Numbered from the stretch's first letter, positions 24,917 through 33,394 are shown. The stretch is DNA of 64,000 nt from Alphaproteobacteria bacterium HGW-Alphaproteobacteria-18 (GCA_002841155.1 PHEH01000002.1:248001-312000), one strand, 5' to 3'. Notes: generated by a model from the letters alone, not told the origin. Program-made: numbers and translations.

Positions 24917-24948
24917 AAAGGCCGGACTCCATGAGTCCGGCCTTTTTT
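24917..24948 (+). terminator. Rho-independent terminator after flgI
   Basis: Perfect 13-bp stem (24917-24929 with 24933-24945), a 3-nt loop and six T residues at 24943-24948 on the plus strand. It ends the flgE-flgK-flgL-flgI transcript 20 bp after flgI and insulates it from convergent fliG. Confidence 0.93.
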
Positions 24949-24965
24949 GATGCCCCTGCCGGCGC

Positions 24966-26060
24966 TTATCGTCCGTCCGGCCTCGTAATGGTAATTACGC
25001 CCCGGCGGCGCATGTCCATCAGGGTCGTCAAGAATTCTCGCTGGATCGTCTCGGTCTCGCTCGGAGCAATCGCCCCGATCTCCTTGAGGTCCTCACGATA
25101 CTGATCGGCCATGCGTGAGGAAATGTTCCCCAGAAGGTAATCAGCAACGCCGTCATTGGCACCGCGGAATGAAGCAAGAATCCGCAGGATTGTTTGCTGA
25201 TCCAGTTCCTTGAACACGACGGGAACCGCATTCCGGGGCAGAAGCTCCGGCAGGCCTTCAACGGTGAAGAGCCCTTTCTGAATGAGGGGCAACTTGGCTT
25301 CGTAACGCTGTTTCAGGAAGTCTACGAGGTTCTCCCGCTTATCGGAAGGTATGAGGCTGAGTACCTCCCCTATCGTTTCCAGATGGCTCTCATCTGTTCC
25401 TTCGCCGCCCTCATCGCTCTGTGCATTCAGGAACTCCATCTCCAGCATCCGCTCAATCACCGAATCGATGCCCGGATCAAGCTTGGGCGCTTCAACCATC
25501 TGGCCGAGCGTCGGCCCCAGCTTGTCGTCCTTCAGGTGGCAGATGATGTTGGAGGCAATCGACGCGTCCAGCCTACGCAGGATCAGCGCGATTATGTTGG
25601 GTGTCAGACGGTTGAGATAAGCGGCCACCTTCTTGCCGTCACGGGTGCTTAGGCGTGCCCAGACATCGCCTGTTTCATCAACCTGAGCCATCTGCGTGAT
25701 GGGCTCGTCTTCCCCAAAGATCGCCTTCATCCGGTTGGAGTCCACGACGCCTTTGATGACTTCGCGCGCGCGTGAGCGGCCCCCGCGCATCGCACCGGAC
25801 GTTTTGCGCAGCTGGGTCAGGAAATCGATCACGACTGCGATCAGGTCTTCACGTGAAAGATAGGTGACTGTCTCGAGCGATGACGCTACGCGCGCAAGCG
25901 CGGCATCATCCAGTTTGTTCACGATGGGTTTGGCGGCTCCGTCGCCCAACAGCGCAATGATGACCGCTGCCCGTTGCGCCTGGGTCAGCGCCGGTCCATT
26001 GACCTCGGTTTTGGCGCCCGCAGTTTCGCCGCGCCGGCTAAGCCGTGTGACTGTGCTCAT
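24966..26060 (-). CDS. fliG: Flagellar motor switch protein FliG
   Basis: A 364-residue C-ring protein with the three FliG domains. The N-terminal part (ALTQAQRAAVIIALLGDGAA) binds FliF. The middle has the EHPQ-equivalent region altered to PNIIALILRRLDASIASNI. The C-terminal stator-facing domain has the charged helix DQQTILRILASFRG and DYLLGNISSRMADQYREDL. It overlaps fliP by 4 nt at the end of the fliF-fliH-fliN-fliP-fliG operon. Placement of fliG after fliP, not next to fliF, is unusual compared with enterics. Confidence 0.95.
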   Translation of the reverse strand: MSTVTRLSRRGETAGAKTEVNGPALTQAQRAAVIIALLGDGAAKPIVNKLDDAALARVASSLETVTYLSREDLIAVVIDFLTQLRKTSGAMRGGRSRAREVIKGVVDSNRMKAIFGEDEPITQMAQVDETGDVWARLSTRDGKKVAAYLNRLTPNIIALILRRLDASIASNIICHLKDDKLGPTLGQMVEAPKLDPGIDSVIERMLEMEFLNAQSDEGGEGTDESHLETIGEVLSLIPSDKRENLVDFLKQRYEAKLPLIQKGLFTVEGLPELLPRNAVPVVFKELDQQTILRILASFRGANDGVADYLLGNISSRMADQYREDLKEIGAIAPSETETIQREFLTTLMDMRRRGVITITRPDGR

Positions 26061-26815
26061 ATCGCATAACCCCTGAGCACCGCTTCGGTGATCTTAAGCC
26101 AACCATCCGCCAGCACGAAAAATCCGAGCTTGAAGGGCAAGGATACAACCGTCGGCGGCACCATCATCATGCCGACCGCCATCAGAACGGAGGCAACAAC
26201 CAGGTCGATCACCATGAACGGCAGAAAGATTACGAAACCTATCTGGAAAGCATGTTTGATCTCGCTCAACATGAACGCCGTCGCCAGAAGGGAGAAGGCA
26301 GGCTCCTCCCCTTCCACCACCGGCCGGTTGACCGCATCGCCCAGCGTCAGCAGGGCTTCTGGATCAGTCCGCTGCATCATGAAGGCGCGGAACGGATCGG
26401 TGGAAAGGGCCCATGCCTGCGCCTCGTCCAGTGTCCCGTCCATATAAGGCGAGATACCATTCTCCCAGGCCGACATGAACACCGGCTCCATGACGAAGAA
26501 GGTGAGGAACATGGCAAGGGCCATGATCATCATGTTGGGAGGGGCTTGTTGAACACCGATTGCCTGACGCATGAACGAAAATACAACCACCATGAATGGC
26601 AGGCAGGTGATCATCATCGCGATGCCGGGCACCAGGCTCAGCACCGTCACAAGCAAGACTAGCTGTACGACGGAACTTGAAAGCTGTCCGTCACCAGAAG
26701 GGTTCAGAAGGCCATCCAGCGCAGCGGGCACTTCCTGGGCATGACTTGAAAAGGCAAGGCATGCCGAGAAAACGGCCAGGAACAGAATACGGTAGAGGGC
26801 CGCCGATCGGATCAT
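26057..26815 (-). CDS. fliP: Flagellar biosynthetic protein FliP
   Basis: The 252-residue protein has a cleavable signal sequence and the FliP core: VLSLVPGIAMMITCLPFMVV, RQAIGVQQAPPNMMIMALAM and the terminal VVASVLMAVGMMMVPPTVVS, all diagnostic. FliP forms the pentameric ring of the export gate. fliO, which often precedes fliP, is absent. It overlaps both fliN (4 nt) and fliG (4 nt), showing tight translational coupling. Confidence 0.96.
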   Translation of the reverse strand: MIRSAALYRILFLAVFSACLAFSSHAQEVPAALDGLLNPSGDGQLSSSVVQLVLLVTVLSLVPGIAMMITCLPFMVVVFSFMRQAIGVQQAPPNMMIMALAMFLTFFVMEPVFMSAWENGISPYMDGTLDEAQAWALSTDPFRAFMMQRTDPEALLTLGDAVNRPVVEGEEPAFSLLATAFMLSEIKHAFQIGFVIFLPFMVIDLVVASVLMAVGMMMVPPTVVSLPFKLGFFVLADGWLKITEAVLRGYAI

Positions 26816-27135
26816 TCCGGCTCAATCGCCTTTTCAATAATTTCAACAATCTTCACGGCAATCTGGCCATCATCGGTCTCGACAAGCTCGCCTTTGGCAA
26901 TCAGCTTGTCATCAATGAAAAGGTCAACGGGATCATCAACCTTCGAGGTCAGCGCGATCACCGAATCTGGTTGAAGCTCAAGAATTTCCTGAACACTGAG
27001 GCGCTTCTGACCGATCGAGACCGTTACGGTCACAGGCACACTGAAGATCGAACGGCGATAGGAATTTCGTCCCGAAGGATCGCGCCGATCCTGGCTCTCG
27101 AATTCCGGCATTACCTTTTCGGGGGTGACCATCAC
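26812..27135 (-). CDS. fliN: Flagellar motor switch protein FliN
   Basis: A 107-residue protein that is essentially one SpoA domain: FSVPVTVTVSIGQKRLSVQE, ILELQPDSVIALTSKVDDPV, VDLFIDDKLIAKGELVETDD and a final VKIVEIIE. FliN forms the base of the C ring together with the C-terminal domain of FliM. It overlaps fliH upstream and fliP downstream by 4 nt each. Confidence 0.95.
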   Translation of the reverse strand: MMVTPEKVMPEFESQDRRDPSGRNSYRRSIFSVPVTVTVSIGQKRLSVQEILELQPDSVIALTSKVDDPVDLFIDDKLIAKGELVETDDGQIAVKIVEIIEKAIEPE

Positions 27136-27749
27136 TTGTACTCCGTATTCGGTTTATATGTTGATCCAATATCATTCAGACAGGCAGCCAGCAGGCTTTC
27201 AAAATCAAACGTCACGCCACCCGTGCGCCAGGTAACTTCGGCATGGCCTGCGCCCTGTCCTTCCTGTGAAACAACATTGCAACGCCCCTCCAGAGAAGGA
27301 TGGCGGCTGATCATTTCCAGAAGCTGCGCGGCGAGACCCGGCTCTGCACGGATATCCACCACAGGCACCGCTGCCGGTATGAGACCGGGCAGATGTCGCC
27401 CGATTTCCTCGGCGAGAAAGCGTCGGGAGAGCTCGGGAAACAGCTGACCGGCAAGTGTGCGTATCGTTTCCACAGTTTGCTGACGGGACTCAACCTCAAC
27501 CCGCTCCATCAGCTTTGCCAGGTTCGAAACAGTGGTCTGTAACGCCGCGGTTTCCTGCGGGATCGGGCGCACGACTGAGGGCTCAGCCTTTGCCGGCGCT
27601 GGTGCAAGGCTCGTTTCGGCCGCTTCCGGCGGAGCCTGCCCCGAAGGCGCGTGCAGATCACTCTTGGTCATGGCCCGCAGCCAATCGGCCGGGCGGGGTC
27701 CACTGATCGCATCAAATCTTGGCAGCTGGGAAAAGACAGCGTCACTCAT
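27132..27749 (-). CDS. FliH-like flagellar export ATPase regulator
   Basis: A 205-residue protein between fliF and fliN, where Caulobacter has flbE and other bacteria fliH. It has a variable Ala/Pro-rich N-terminus, a helical middle (AKLMERVEVESRQQTVETIR) and a C-terminal part with LFPELSRRFLAEEIGRHLPG and VTWRTGGVTFDFESLLAACL, where the last segment resembles the FliH/YscL end. FliH dimers hold FliI at the C ring. The family is weakly conserved, so the call leans on gene order and length. Confidence 0.78.
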   Translation of the reverse strand: MSDAVFSQLPRFDAISGPRPADWLRAMTKSDLHAPSGQAPPEAAETSLAPAPAKAEPSVVRPIPQETAALQTTVSNLAKLMERVEVESRQQTVETIRTLAGQLFPELSRRFLAEEIGRHLPGLIPAAVPVVDIRAEPGLAAQLLEMISRHPSLEGRCNVVSQEGQGAGHAEVTWRTGGVTFDFESLLAACLNDIGSTYKPNTEYK

Positions 27750-29328
27750 TCACGGCTACCTTGCGATTATCAAACGCGGCCGCGATGGGGTCGCTCTGAC
27801 CAGTTTGCTGGTCCTCGGTAAGCCATTGCTGGAGCAGCGCAGCGGTTTCGTCCTGCCGCTCGCTGGCATAATCCTTGAGGTAGGCGAACGGATCGCTCTC
27901 CACATCGACTACACCGATGGCTGCCCCTGCCCCCGCAGCGCCGGCGCCAGCACCTTCGCCAACCCCTTCCGGAGACAGAGCATCCTTGGGTTTCTGCACG
28001 AGCATCGGGCGTACAACGCCAACCCCCAGCACGATGACGACGAGCCCAAGCAGCAATGCCTGAAGGCCCGACCAGAAATAGCGCTCCATCAGCTGCTCAA
28101 ACATGCCCGGTGCCTGGATGAGATCATCGACCGGCACCACCTGGAACGGCATCAATTCAATCGAGATCGTATCACCCCGGGCAATATCCAGACCTGCCGC
28201 AGACGCTATCAGCTTCTCAAAATCGGCCGCCATCTGCTGCGCGCGTGTTGCCGCATCCGCCGCAGCCGGATCAATTCCCAGCGCCTGTTCATTCAAAAGC
28301 ACGGCGATCGTGATCCGCTGCACCTCACCCGGCAGGGTTTCAACCTCAGTCCGCGTTTCGTTGATTTCATAAGAGACCGTTTCGGTCGAATTCTTGTTGG
28401 TCGAGGAACTGCCGCCACCTTCGCCGCCTTGTGGCAGGTTGCTGGCCACAGTCATTCCTCCGCCACCTCCGGCATTCGCGCCGCTGGAGTCATTGGTCGT
28501 CCGGTTACGGATGACGCGGGAATTGGGATCGTACGTGACCGCCGATGTGACCTGGCGATGCCGGCTGACATCAACGGTAGCTGAAACCCGCGCATTGCCC
28601 ATGCCGACACGCGGCTCAAGCAGGCTGAGGATTTTCTGCTCAAGCAGGCTTGCCTGGCTCGCCGCAGCCATTGCTGGCTCTTCGGTCCGGTTGGCTTTCG
28701 GCCCGGCAAGGATGCCCCGCACCGGATCAATCACCGCGACATCTTCAGCGCGCAGCCCGGAAACGGCGAGCGCCACCATGTACTGGATCGCTTCAGCCTG
28801 GCCGGCCGTCATGTCGCGCGCCGTCGTCAGGGTTACCGACGCAGTTTGATTGGGCTGCGAGCGTGAGAAACCAGAGCGTAGATTCGCACCGATATGGACC
28901 CGCGCCGAAGACACTCCGGGAATCGCCAGGATTGTTCGCGTCAGCTCACCTTCCTTTGCGCGCCAGTAGGCAGCGTTGTACATTTCCGAAGTGACCGAAA
29001 ACCCATTGACCTGATCGAGCAGCTCATACCCCTGCACCGAGGGGCGCGGCAGACCCTGCTGGGCGAGCGTGAAGCGTATCGAATCACGCTTTCCCTGGGG
29101 CACGAAGATCGCTTCACCCTTGATTTCATAAGAAATACCGGACTGCTCCAATTCCTTGATGATGTCGCCGGCATGCGCCGGCTCGAGTCCGGAATAAAGC
29201 AAGGTCATCGGATCGCGCGTAGCTCCCTGGAACAGGAAACTCATGGCCGCGATCATGCCGGCCACTGCGGCGGCGAGCATCAACTGCCGGGCAGGCGGCA
29301 GGGCCTTGATGGTATCGAAGAACTTCAT
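27742..29328 (-). CDS. fliF: Flagellar MS-ring protein FliF
   Basis: The protein is 528 residues from ATG 29328 (536 from 29352). It has two membrane helices (about residues 15-35 and 420-445) flanking a large periplasmic part with ring-building motifs: LYSGLEPAHAGDIIKELEQS, FTLAQQGLPRPSVQGYELLD and ARVHIGANLRSGFSRSQPNQ. The C-terminal tail SERQDETAALLQQWL binds FliG. FliF nucleates the basal body. The last codons overlap fliH by 8 nt. The promoter is shared with divergent fliL and has a CtrA-like box and a palindrome. Confidence 0.95.
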   Translation of the reverse strand: MKFFDTIKALPPARQLMLAAAVAGMIAAMSFLFQGATRDPMTLLYSGLEPAHAGDIIKELEQSGISYEIKGEAIFVPQGKRDSIRFTLAQQGLPRPSVQGYELLDQVNGFSVTSEMYNAAYWRAKEGELTRTILAIPGVSSARVHIGANLRSGFSRSQPNQTASVTLTTARDMTAGQAEAIQYMVALAVSGLRAEDVAVIDPVRGILAGPKANRTEEPAMAAASQASLLEQKILSLLEPRVGMGNARVSATVDVSRHRQVTSAVTYDPNSRVIRNRTTNDSSGANAGGGGGMTVASNLPQGGEGGGSSSTNKNSTETVSYEINETRTEVETLPGEVQRITIAVLLNEQALGIDPAAADAATRAQQMAADFEKLIASAAGLDIARGDTISIELMPFQVVPVDDLIQAPGMFEQLMERYFWSGLQALLLGLVVIVLGVGVVRPMLVQKPKDALSPEGVGEGAGAGAAGAGAAIGVVDVESDPFAYLKDYASERQDETAALLQQWLTEDQQTGQSDPIAAAFDNRKVAVNE

Positions 29329-29375
29329 AAATGCGGTCGCCCCAAGCTGCATACGAGTCAGCTGTAATGATTAAT

Positions 29376-29407
29376 ATTTGGCGCCAAATCGTTAAGGTTA
29401 TCTTTAC
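29376..29407. promoter_or_regulatory. fliF/fliL divergent promoter: palindrome plus CtrA-like box
   Basis: A perfect 14-bp palindrome ATTTGGCGCCAAAT covers 29376-29389. Three bases on lies TTAA-N7-TTTAC (29392-29407; TAAA-N7-TTAACG on the minus strand), the same architecture as at fliK. It sits 48-82 bp from fliF and 51-82 bp from fliL, so it can serve both. CtrA control of the orthologous Caulobacter fliL operon is established; the palindrome's ligand is unknown. Confidence 0.5.
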
Positions 29408-29457
29408 CCCGCATCAGTCATTAGGAACGTGCCTCACGAGATAGAATGAGGGGCTAG

Positions 29458-29973
29458 ATGGCTAAGAAACCCGACACGAACGAATCGGGACAGACAGAAT
29501 CCGGGAAGAAGTCCGGCGGCGGTATCGCCGGGCTGCTGATAGTTGCTGCCGCCTCTTTGGCGAGCTCTCTTGGCCTATTCTACTTCCTGAGTCCGTCTGC
29601 TCCTCCCACCGCCGCGGCGTGCCCGCCGGCAGGAACGGCTTCGGCTGCGCCGGTCACCAGACCGCTTGCGCAAGACCAAGTCTATGTCGAGATGAAGGAA
29701 ATCCTCATCACCATCGGCAATGCGCCGGCCAATCGTTATCTCAAGATGAACGTCACGATTGTCACCAGCAAGGACAACGCCAGCAAGATCAAGCAGGCTG
29801 AGCCGATGCTGATCGACGCATTCAACAACTATCTGCGCTCCATTGAACTCAAGGATCTGGAAGATCCGGGCTTTTATCCGCACCTGCGCGAACAGCTGGC
29901 GCGCCGCTCCGAACTCGTTGTCGGCAGCGCGGCTTCAAACGGCGTGCTGATCACAGAGTTTCTGCTGAGGTAG
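29458..29973 (+). CDS. fliL: Flagellar basal body-associated protein FliL
   Basis: A 171-residue bitopic protein: a charged N-terminal cytoplasmic segment, a membrane helix (about residues 21-42), a Pro/Ala linker and a FliL domain with YVEMKEILITIGNAPANRYL, LMIDAFNNYL-like and LEDPGFYPHLREQLARRSEL, ending LITEFLLR. This is the canonical FliL of the window. In Caulobacter fliL is followed by fliM; here it is followed instead by DUF6468 and motE-like genes. Confidence 0.93.
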   Translation: MAKKPDTNESGQTESGKKSGGGIAGLLIVAAASLASSLGLFYFLSPSAPPTAAACPPAGTASAAPVTRPLAQDQVYVEMKEILITIGNAPANRYLKMNVTIVTSKDNASKIKQAEPMLIDAFNNYLRSIELKDLEDPGFYPHLREQLARRSELVVGSAASNGVLITEFLLR

Positions 29974-29977
29974 CACC

Positions 29978-30466
29978 ATGGACATCTCAAGCATCCTCAA
30001 CAGCATCCAGCCCACGGACGTCGCGATCTTCCTCGTGTCCTCCGCCGCCTGCGTATACTGCTTCGTTCTCTCAAAACGCCTTCGCGCCCTTCAGGACACG
30101 AAGGATGGCCTGGGTGCGACAATCACCGCGATGACCAATTCGGTGTCGGCAATGTCCCAGGCCACACATGATACCCGCACGCGCGTCGAGAACATGGCGA
30201 CCCGTCTTGCCCACCTCATCAGTGATGGTGAAAAGATGTGTAAACGCCTTGAAGACACGATCATGACGATGGAGCGCTCCCAGACAGGCGTGACGAACCA
30301 GGTTCATGCCGCCCAGACCGAGCTCAACGTCATGATGCGCGACGTGCTGGACCAGTCCCGCGCCCGTATTGTCGAGATGACGACCCTGATGCGCCAGATG
30401 CGCGCCATGTCGGAAGCCGGCGAAGCAGACATCACCGCCCCTCCCCCCCGTGCAAAAACGGCCTGA
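29978..30466 (+). CDS. DUF6468-type flagellar-region membrane protein
   Basis: A 162-residue protein with one N-terminal membrane helix (about residues 14-32) followed by a long coiled coil from about residue 33 to 145. It matches the pattern I know for DUF6468: a helix, then SKRLRALQDTKDGLGATITAM with evenly spaced heptads. The function is unknown. It lies 4 bp after fliL and 19 bp before the motE-like gene, a syntenic trio in many alphaproteobacteria. Topology suggests a cytoplasmic coiled coil anchored near the stator or switch. Confidence 0.72.
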   Translation: MDISSILNSIQPTDVAIFLVSSAACVYCFVLSKRLRALQDTKDGLGATITAMTNSVSAMSQATHDTRTRVENMATRLAHLISDGEKMCKRLEDTIMTMERSQTGVTNQVHAAQTELNVMMRDVLDQSRARIVEMTTLMRQMRAMSEAGEADITAPPPRAKTA

Positions 30467-30485
30467 TCGAAAAGAGTTTCGCCCC

Positions 30486-31109
30486 ATGCACAACCGCTCG
30501 AACGTCCTACTCACCCTCGGCGTCCTCTTCACGATAGGCGGCGCAACCCGCTTCCTCCCGGACGCGCTGGCCTTTGCCGAACAGGCGCCCGTCACCGATG
30601 CGGCGACAATGGCCGCTATTGCCACTCCGGGTGCTGCGCCGGCGATCACGCCAGCCGCCAGCAGAACCGACAGCCTGACCCAGGTGTGCTTTTCCTCAGA
30701 AGCTGCCTCCCTCCTGGAGGAGGACCAGTGGCTGTTTGAATCCGAGCAGCAGCAACTGAAAAAACAACAGCTTGAGCTCCAGGCCTGGGAAAACCAGCTT
30801 GCGCAGCAGACCGCCGAGCTCAAGGTCTTGCAGCAAACCCTGGAAGCGCGCTGGGAGCAGATGCAGGCAAGCTCCGATCAGGACATCGAACATCTGGCCC
30901 GCATGTACAGCGCCATGAAGGCAGACCAGGCTGCGCAGATATTCAACCAGATGGACGCTGGCTTTGCCGCAGGCTTCCTGCGCCTCATGGTGCCTGATCA
31001 GGCGGGACTTGTGCTGGCCAATATGGAAGCCCAGAAGGCCTATCTCGTCAGCGTTAAGCTTGCCACGATGAACGACGATGTGCGCATCATGCCCCACTCG
31101 TCAAATTGA
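30486..31109 (+). CDS. MotE-like flagellar protein (MgtE_N-type C-terminus)
   Basis: A 207-residue secreted or anchored protein. A signal-like N-terminal hydrophobic stretch is followed by a Gln/Glu-rich coiled coil (about residues 85-140). A compact C-terminal domain has YSAMKADQAAQIFNQMDAGF and LRLMVPDQAGLVLANMEAQK, the MgtE_N-like fold shared by MotE and FlbB-type proteins. In rhizobia MotE is a periplasmic chaperone that stabilises MotC. The start is the ATG at 30486; an upstream ATG overlaps the previous gene. Confidence 0.75.
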   Translation: MHNRSNVLLTLGVLFTIGGATRFLPDALAFAEQAPVTDAATMAAIATPGAAPAITPAASRTDSLTQVCFSSEAASLLEEDQWLFESEQQQLKKQQLELQAWENQLAQQTAELKVLQQTLEARWEQMQASSDQDIEHLARMYSAMKADQAAQIFNQMDAGFAAGFLRLMVPDQAGLVLANMEAQKAYLVSVKLATMNDDVRIMPHSSN

Positions 31110-31253
31110 GGCGCTGACCCGCGCCTGCCCCTATCAATTGTAACAGCTATCCCCGCATACGGTCGCGCCTAAGCTGCCGGCTGACGCCACGTCGCGTCTG
31201 TTGAGACCATACGCTCTCAGCTACGCTGAAAAAAAACTCCTGGGGAGGAGCGC

Positions 31254-32177
31254 ATGAGCGACCCGAAAACTTATCTCGGCTGGAAGGTGGACTTCACTAT
31301 CCCGCCCGGCGAAGCCGCGCTTGTCCCACCAGACTCAGTCACCTGGCAGGTCTTCAAAAACCCCGTGGCCCTCGCCATTGGCGGCATCTGCGCCGTACTG
31401 CTCGAATTTGCCGATGCCCGCATCCGCTCGGGCGTCTGGGATCATTCCGTTTTCAAGACAGACCCGATCGGGCGCTCCAAACGCACCGGTATTGCCGCCA
31501 TGGTCGGCACCTTTGGCCCCGCAAGCGCCGCGCGCCGGGTGATCCAGAGCGTCACCAACATGCACGCGCGCGTGGATGGGGAAACACCTTCAGGGGAGGC
31601 CTACCGCGCGCTTGATCCGGAGCTGCTAGACTGGGTCAGTGCCACGGCGGCTTATGGCTTCCTGATCGCCTATCACCGCTTTGTCCGGACGCTGACGGAT
31701 GACGAGATGAACCGTTTCTTCGCTGAAGGCGAAGCCGTTGCACGCCTCTACGGCGTCCAGCATCCTCTGAAATCGGTTCAGCACTTTAACAGCATGATGG
31801 CTCACCTCCTGCCCCGCTTCGAGCCCCACCCCATCAACACCGAGTTTCTGGATATCATGAAATCAGGCCGCGCCGCGCCCGGCGTCCCCAAAGGCTTGCA
31901 AAGCGCGCTTGTCCATGCCGCGGTCGATATCCTACCCAAGCCCGTGCGCCAGCGTCTGGAACTCGGGCCGGAATATGATCTCTCTCCGCTTGGGCGGCTC
32001 ACGGTCAAAGGTATGGCTGCTATCGCCGAGCGTACACCCGACCTCAACGCCCCCGCCGCGCAGGCCTCCCTGCGCCTCGGCCTGCCGCGCAGCTTTCCCT
32101 GGAAATCTGAACCCGAGCGCCGCCGTCTCGTCGCGGCCGCCCGCATCGCATCAATGGCCAAGGAGGCCCCCGTATGA
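31254..32177 (+). CDS. Oxygenase MpaB family (DUF2236) protein
   Basis: A 307-residue helical protein with the DUF2236/MpaB pattern: WQVFKNPVALAIGGICAVLL near the start, SVTNMHARVDGETPSGEAYR in the middle, and AYHRFVRTLTDDEMNRFFAE later. Relatives include the latex-clearing (Lcp-like) heme oxygenases and the fungal MpaB cleavage enzyme. Conserved His residues (HARV, YHRF) could ligate heme. A strong GGGGAGGAG ribosome site precedes the ATG. It overlaps the next gene by 4 nt, suggesting a two-step oxidation or lipid catabolism pair. The substrate is unknown. Confidence 0.82.
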   Translation: MSDPKTYLGWKVDFTIPPGEAALVPPDSVTWQVFKNPVALAIGGICAVLLEFADARIRSGVWDHSVFKTDPIGRSKRTGIAAMVGTFGPASAARRVIQSVTNMHARVDGETPSGEAYRALDPELLDWVSATAAYGFLIAYHRFVRTLTDDEMNRFFAEGEAVARLYGVQHPLKSVQHFNSMMAHLLPRFEPHPINTEFLDIMKSGRAAPGVPKGLQSALVHAAVDILPKPVRQRLELGPEYDLSPLGRLTVKGMAAIAERTPDLNAPAAQASLRLGLPRSFPWKSEPERRRLVAAARIASMAKEAPV

Positions 32178-33394
32178 ACCTCTCCTTCACCCGCGAGGAA
32201 GAAGCCTTCCGCGCGCAAGTCCGCGATTTCCTGGACCAGAACCTGACGCAAGACCTGCGCGCCTACGCCCGGCGAATGACCAGCGTCTATTCCACCAAGG
32301 AAATCGGCATGGAATGGCAGCATATCCTGGTGAAGCAGGGATGGGCATGCCCCTCCTGGCCGGTCGAGTATGGCGGCACAGACTGGACGCCCGCCCAGCG
32401 CTACATCTTCGATGTTGAAATGGCCCGTGCCGGCGCTCCGCCCCTTTCGCCCATGGGCATCGGCATGTGCGGCCCCGCCCTCATCGGTCACGGCTCAAAG
32501 GAACAGAAGGATTACTACCTTCCCCGCATTCTCTCGGGCGAGGATTTCTGGTGCCAGGGCTATTCAGAACCCCATGCCGGCTCAGACCTTGCCGCCCTCA
32601 CCATGTCGGCGGTCGAGGAGGGCGACGCCTTCATCTGCAATGGCTCTAAGATCTGGACCACCCACGCCCATGAAGCCAATATGATGTTCTGCTTGGTGCG
32701 CACCGATGCATCGGGGAAACTGCAGCAGGGCATCACTTTCATTCTGATCGACATGGGCCAGCCGGGCGTGCGCGTCGACCCGATCCTGATGCTCTCGGGC
32801 GAGCATATCCAGAACGCGGTCTTCTTCACCGATGTCCGCGTGCCCAAGGCCAATGTCATCGGCAGGATCAATGAAGGCTGGACCGTTGCCAAATACCTGC
32901 TGGAATTCGAACGCGGCGGCTCGTCCTACGGCCCGCGCCTGCTCGCCCGCCTGCGGGCCATCCGCGCGACGGCCGCCGAAGAGGGCCTGCTGGACCCCGG
33001 CTTTGCCCGTAAACTCTCTCTCGCCGAAGCCAGCATCCTGGCACTCGAAGCCGCTGAGCTCCAGCAGATGTCCGACCTTTCCCGAGGCGGCACGCCGGGC
33101 CTCAAGGCCTCGATGATGAAAATCCGCGGCACCGAGCTCAGCCAGCACCTGACCGAACTCGCCATCGAGCTGGCGGGTGTCTATGTCGCACCCTTCCAGC
33201 CCCAGCATACCTGCCCCGGCGGGCCCGTTCCTGTCCCGGAATGTCTCAATTTGTCCCAGAATGTCCCGGTTGTGGGTCCCGAAAGTGCCGTCACGGCTTC
33301 GGCCAAATACCTCAATGACCGGGCCGGATCGATCTATGCCGGCTCCAACGAAATCCAGCGCGGCATCCTCTCGAAAGGGCAGCTGGGACTTTGA
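32174..33394 (+). CDS. Acyl-CoA dehydrogenase family protein
   Basis: A 406-residue flavoenzyme. It has the N-terminal helical domain (FTREEEAFRAQVRDFLDQNL), the beta-domain signature CQGYSEPHAGSDLAALTM with NGSKIWTTHAH, and the C-terminal YAGSNEIQRGILSKGQLGL. It would desaturate an acyl-CoA using FAD. A stretch near residues 350-370 encoded by a 10-bp tandem repeat (33232-33271) looks like an insertion relative to ordinary family members just before the FAD-binding end. It is coupled to the MpaB-like gene by a 4-nt overlap. Confidence 0.93.
   Translation: MNLSFTREEEAFRAQVRDFLDQNLTQDLRAYARRMTSVYSTKEIGMEWQHILVKQGWACPSWPVEYGGTDWTPAQRYIFDVEMARAGAPPLSPMGIGMCGPALIGHGSKEQKDYYLPRILSGEDFWCQGYSEPHAGSDLAALTMSAVEEGDAFICNGSKIWTTHAHEANMMFCLVRTDASGKLQQGITFILIDMGQPGVRVDPILMLSGEHIQNAVFFTDVRVPKANVIGRINEGWTVAKYLLEFERGGSSYGPRLLARLRAIRATAAEEGLLDPGFARKLSLAEASILALEAAELQQMSDLSRGGTPGLKASMMKIRGTELSQHLTELAIELAGVYVAPFQPQHTCPGGPVPVPECLNLSQNVPVVGPESAVTASAKYLNDRAGSIYAGSNEIQRGILSKGQLGL
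33232..33271. repeat. Four tandem imperfect 10-bp units inside acyl-CoA dehydrogenase
   Basis: Units TGTCCCGGAA, TGTCTCAATT, TGTCCCAGAA and TGTCCCGGTT are spaced exactly 10 bp apart. The array is in frame with the gene overall but the unit length is not a multiple of three. TGTCCC-based iterons resemble multiple terminal repeats at some insertion-sequence ends; that origin is only a guess. Confidence 0.8.
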
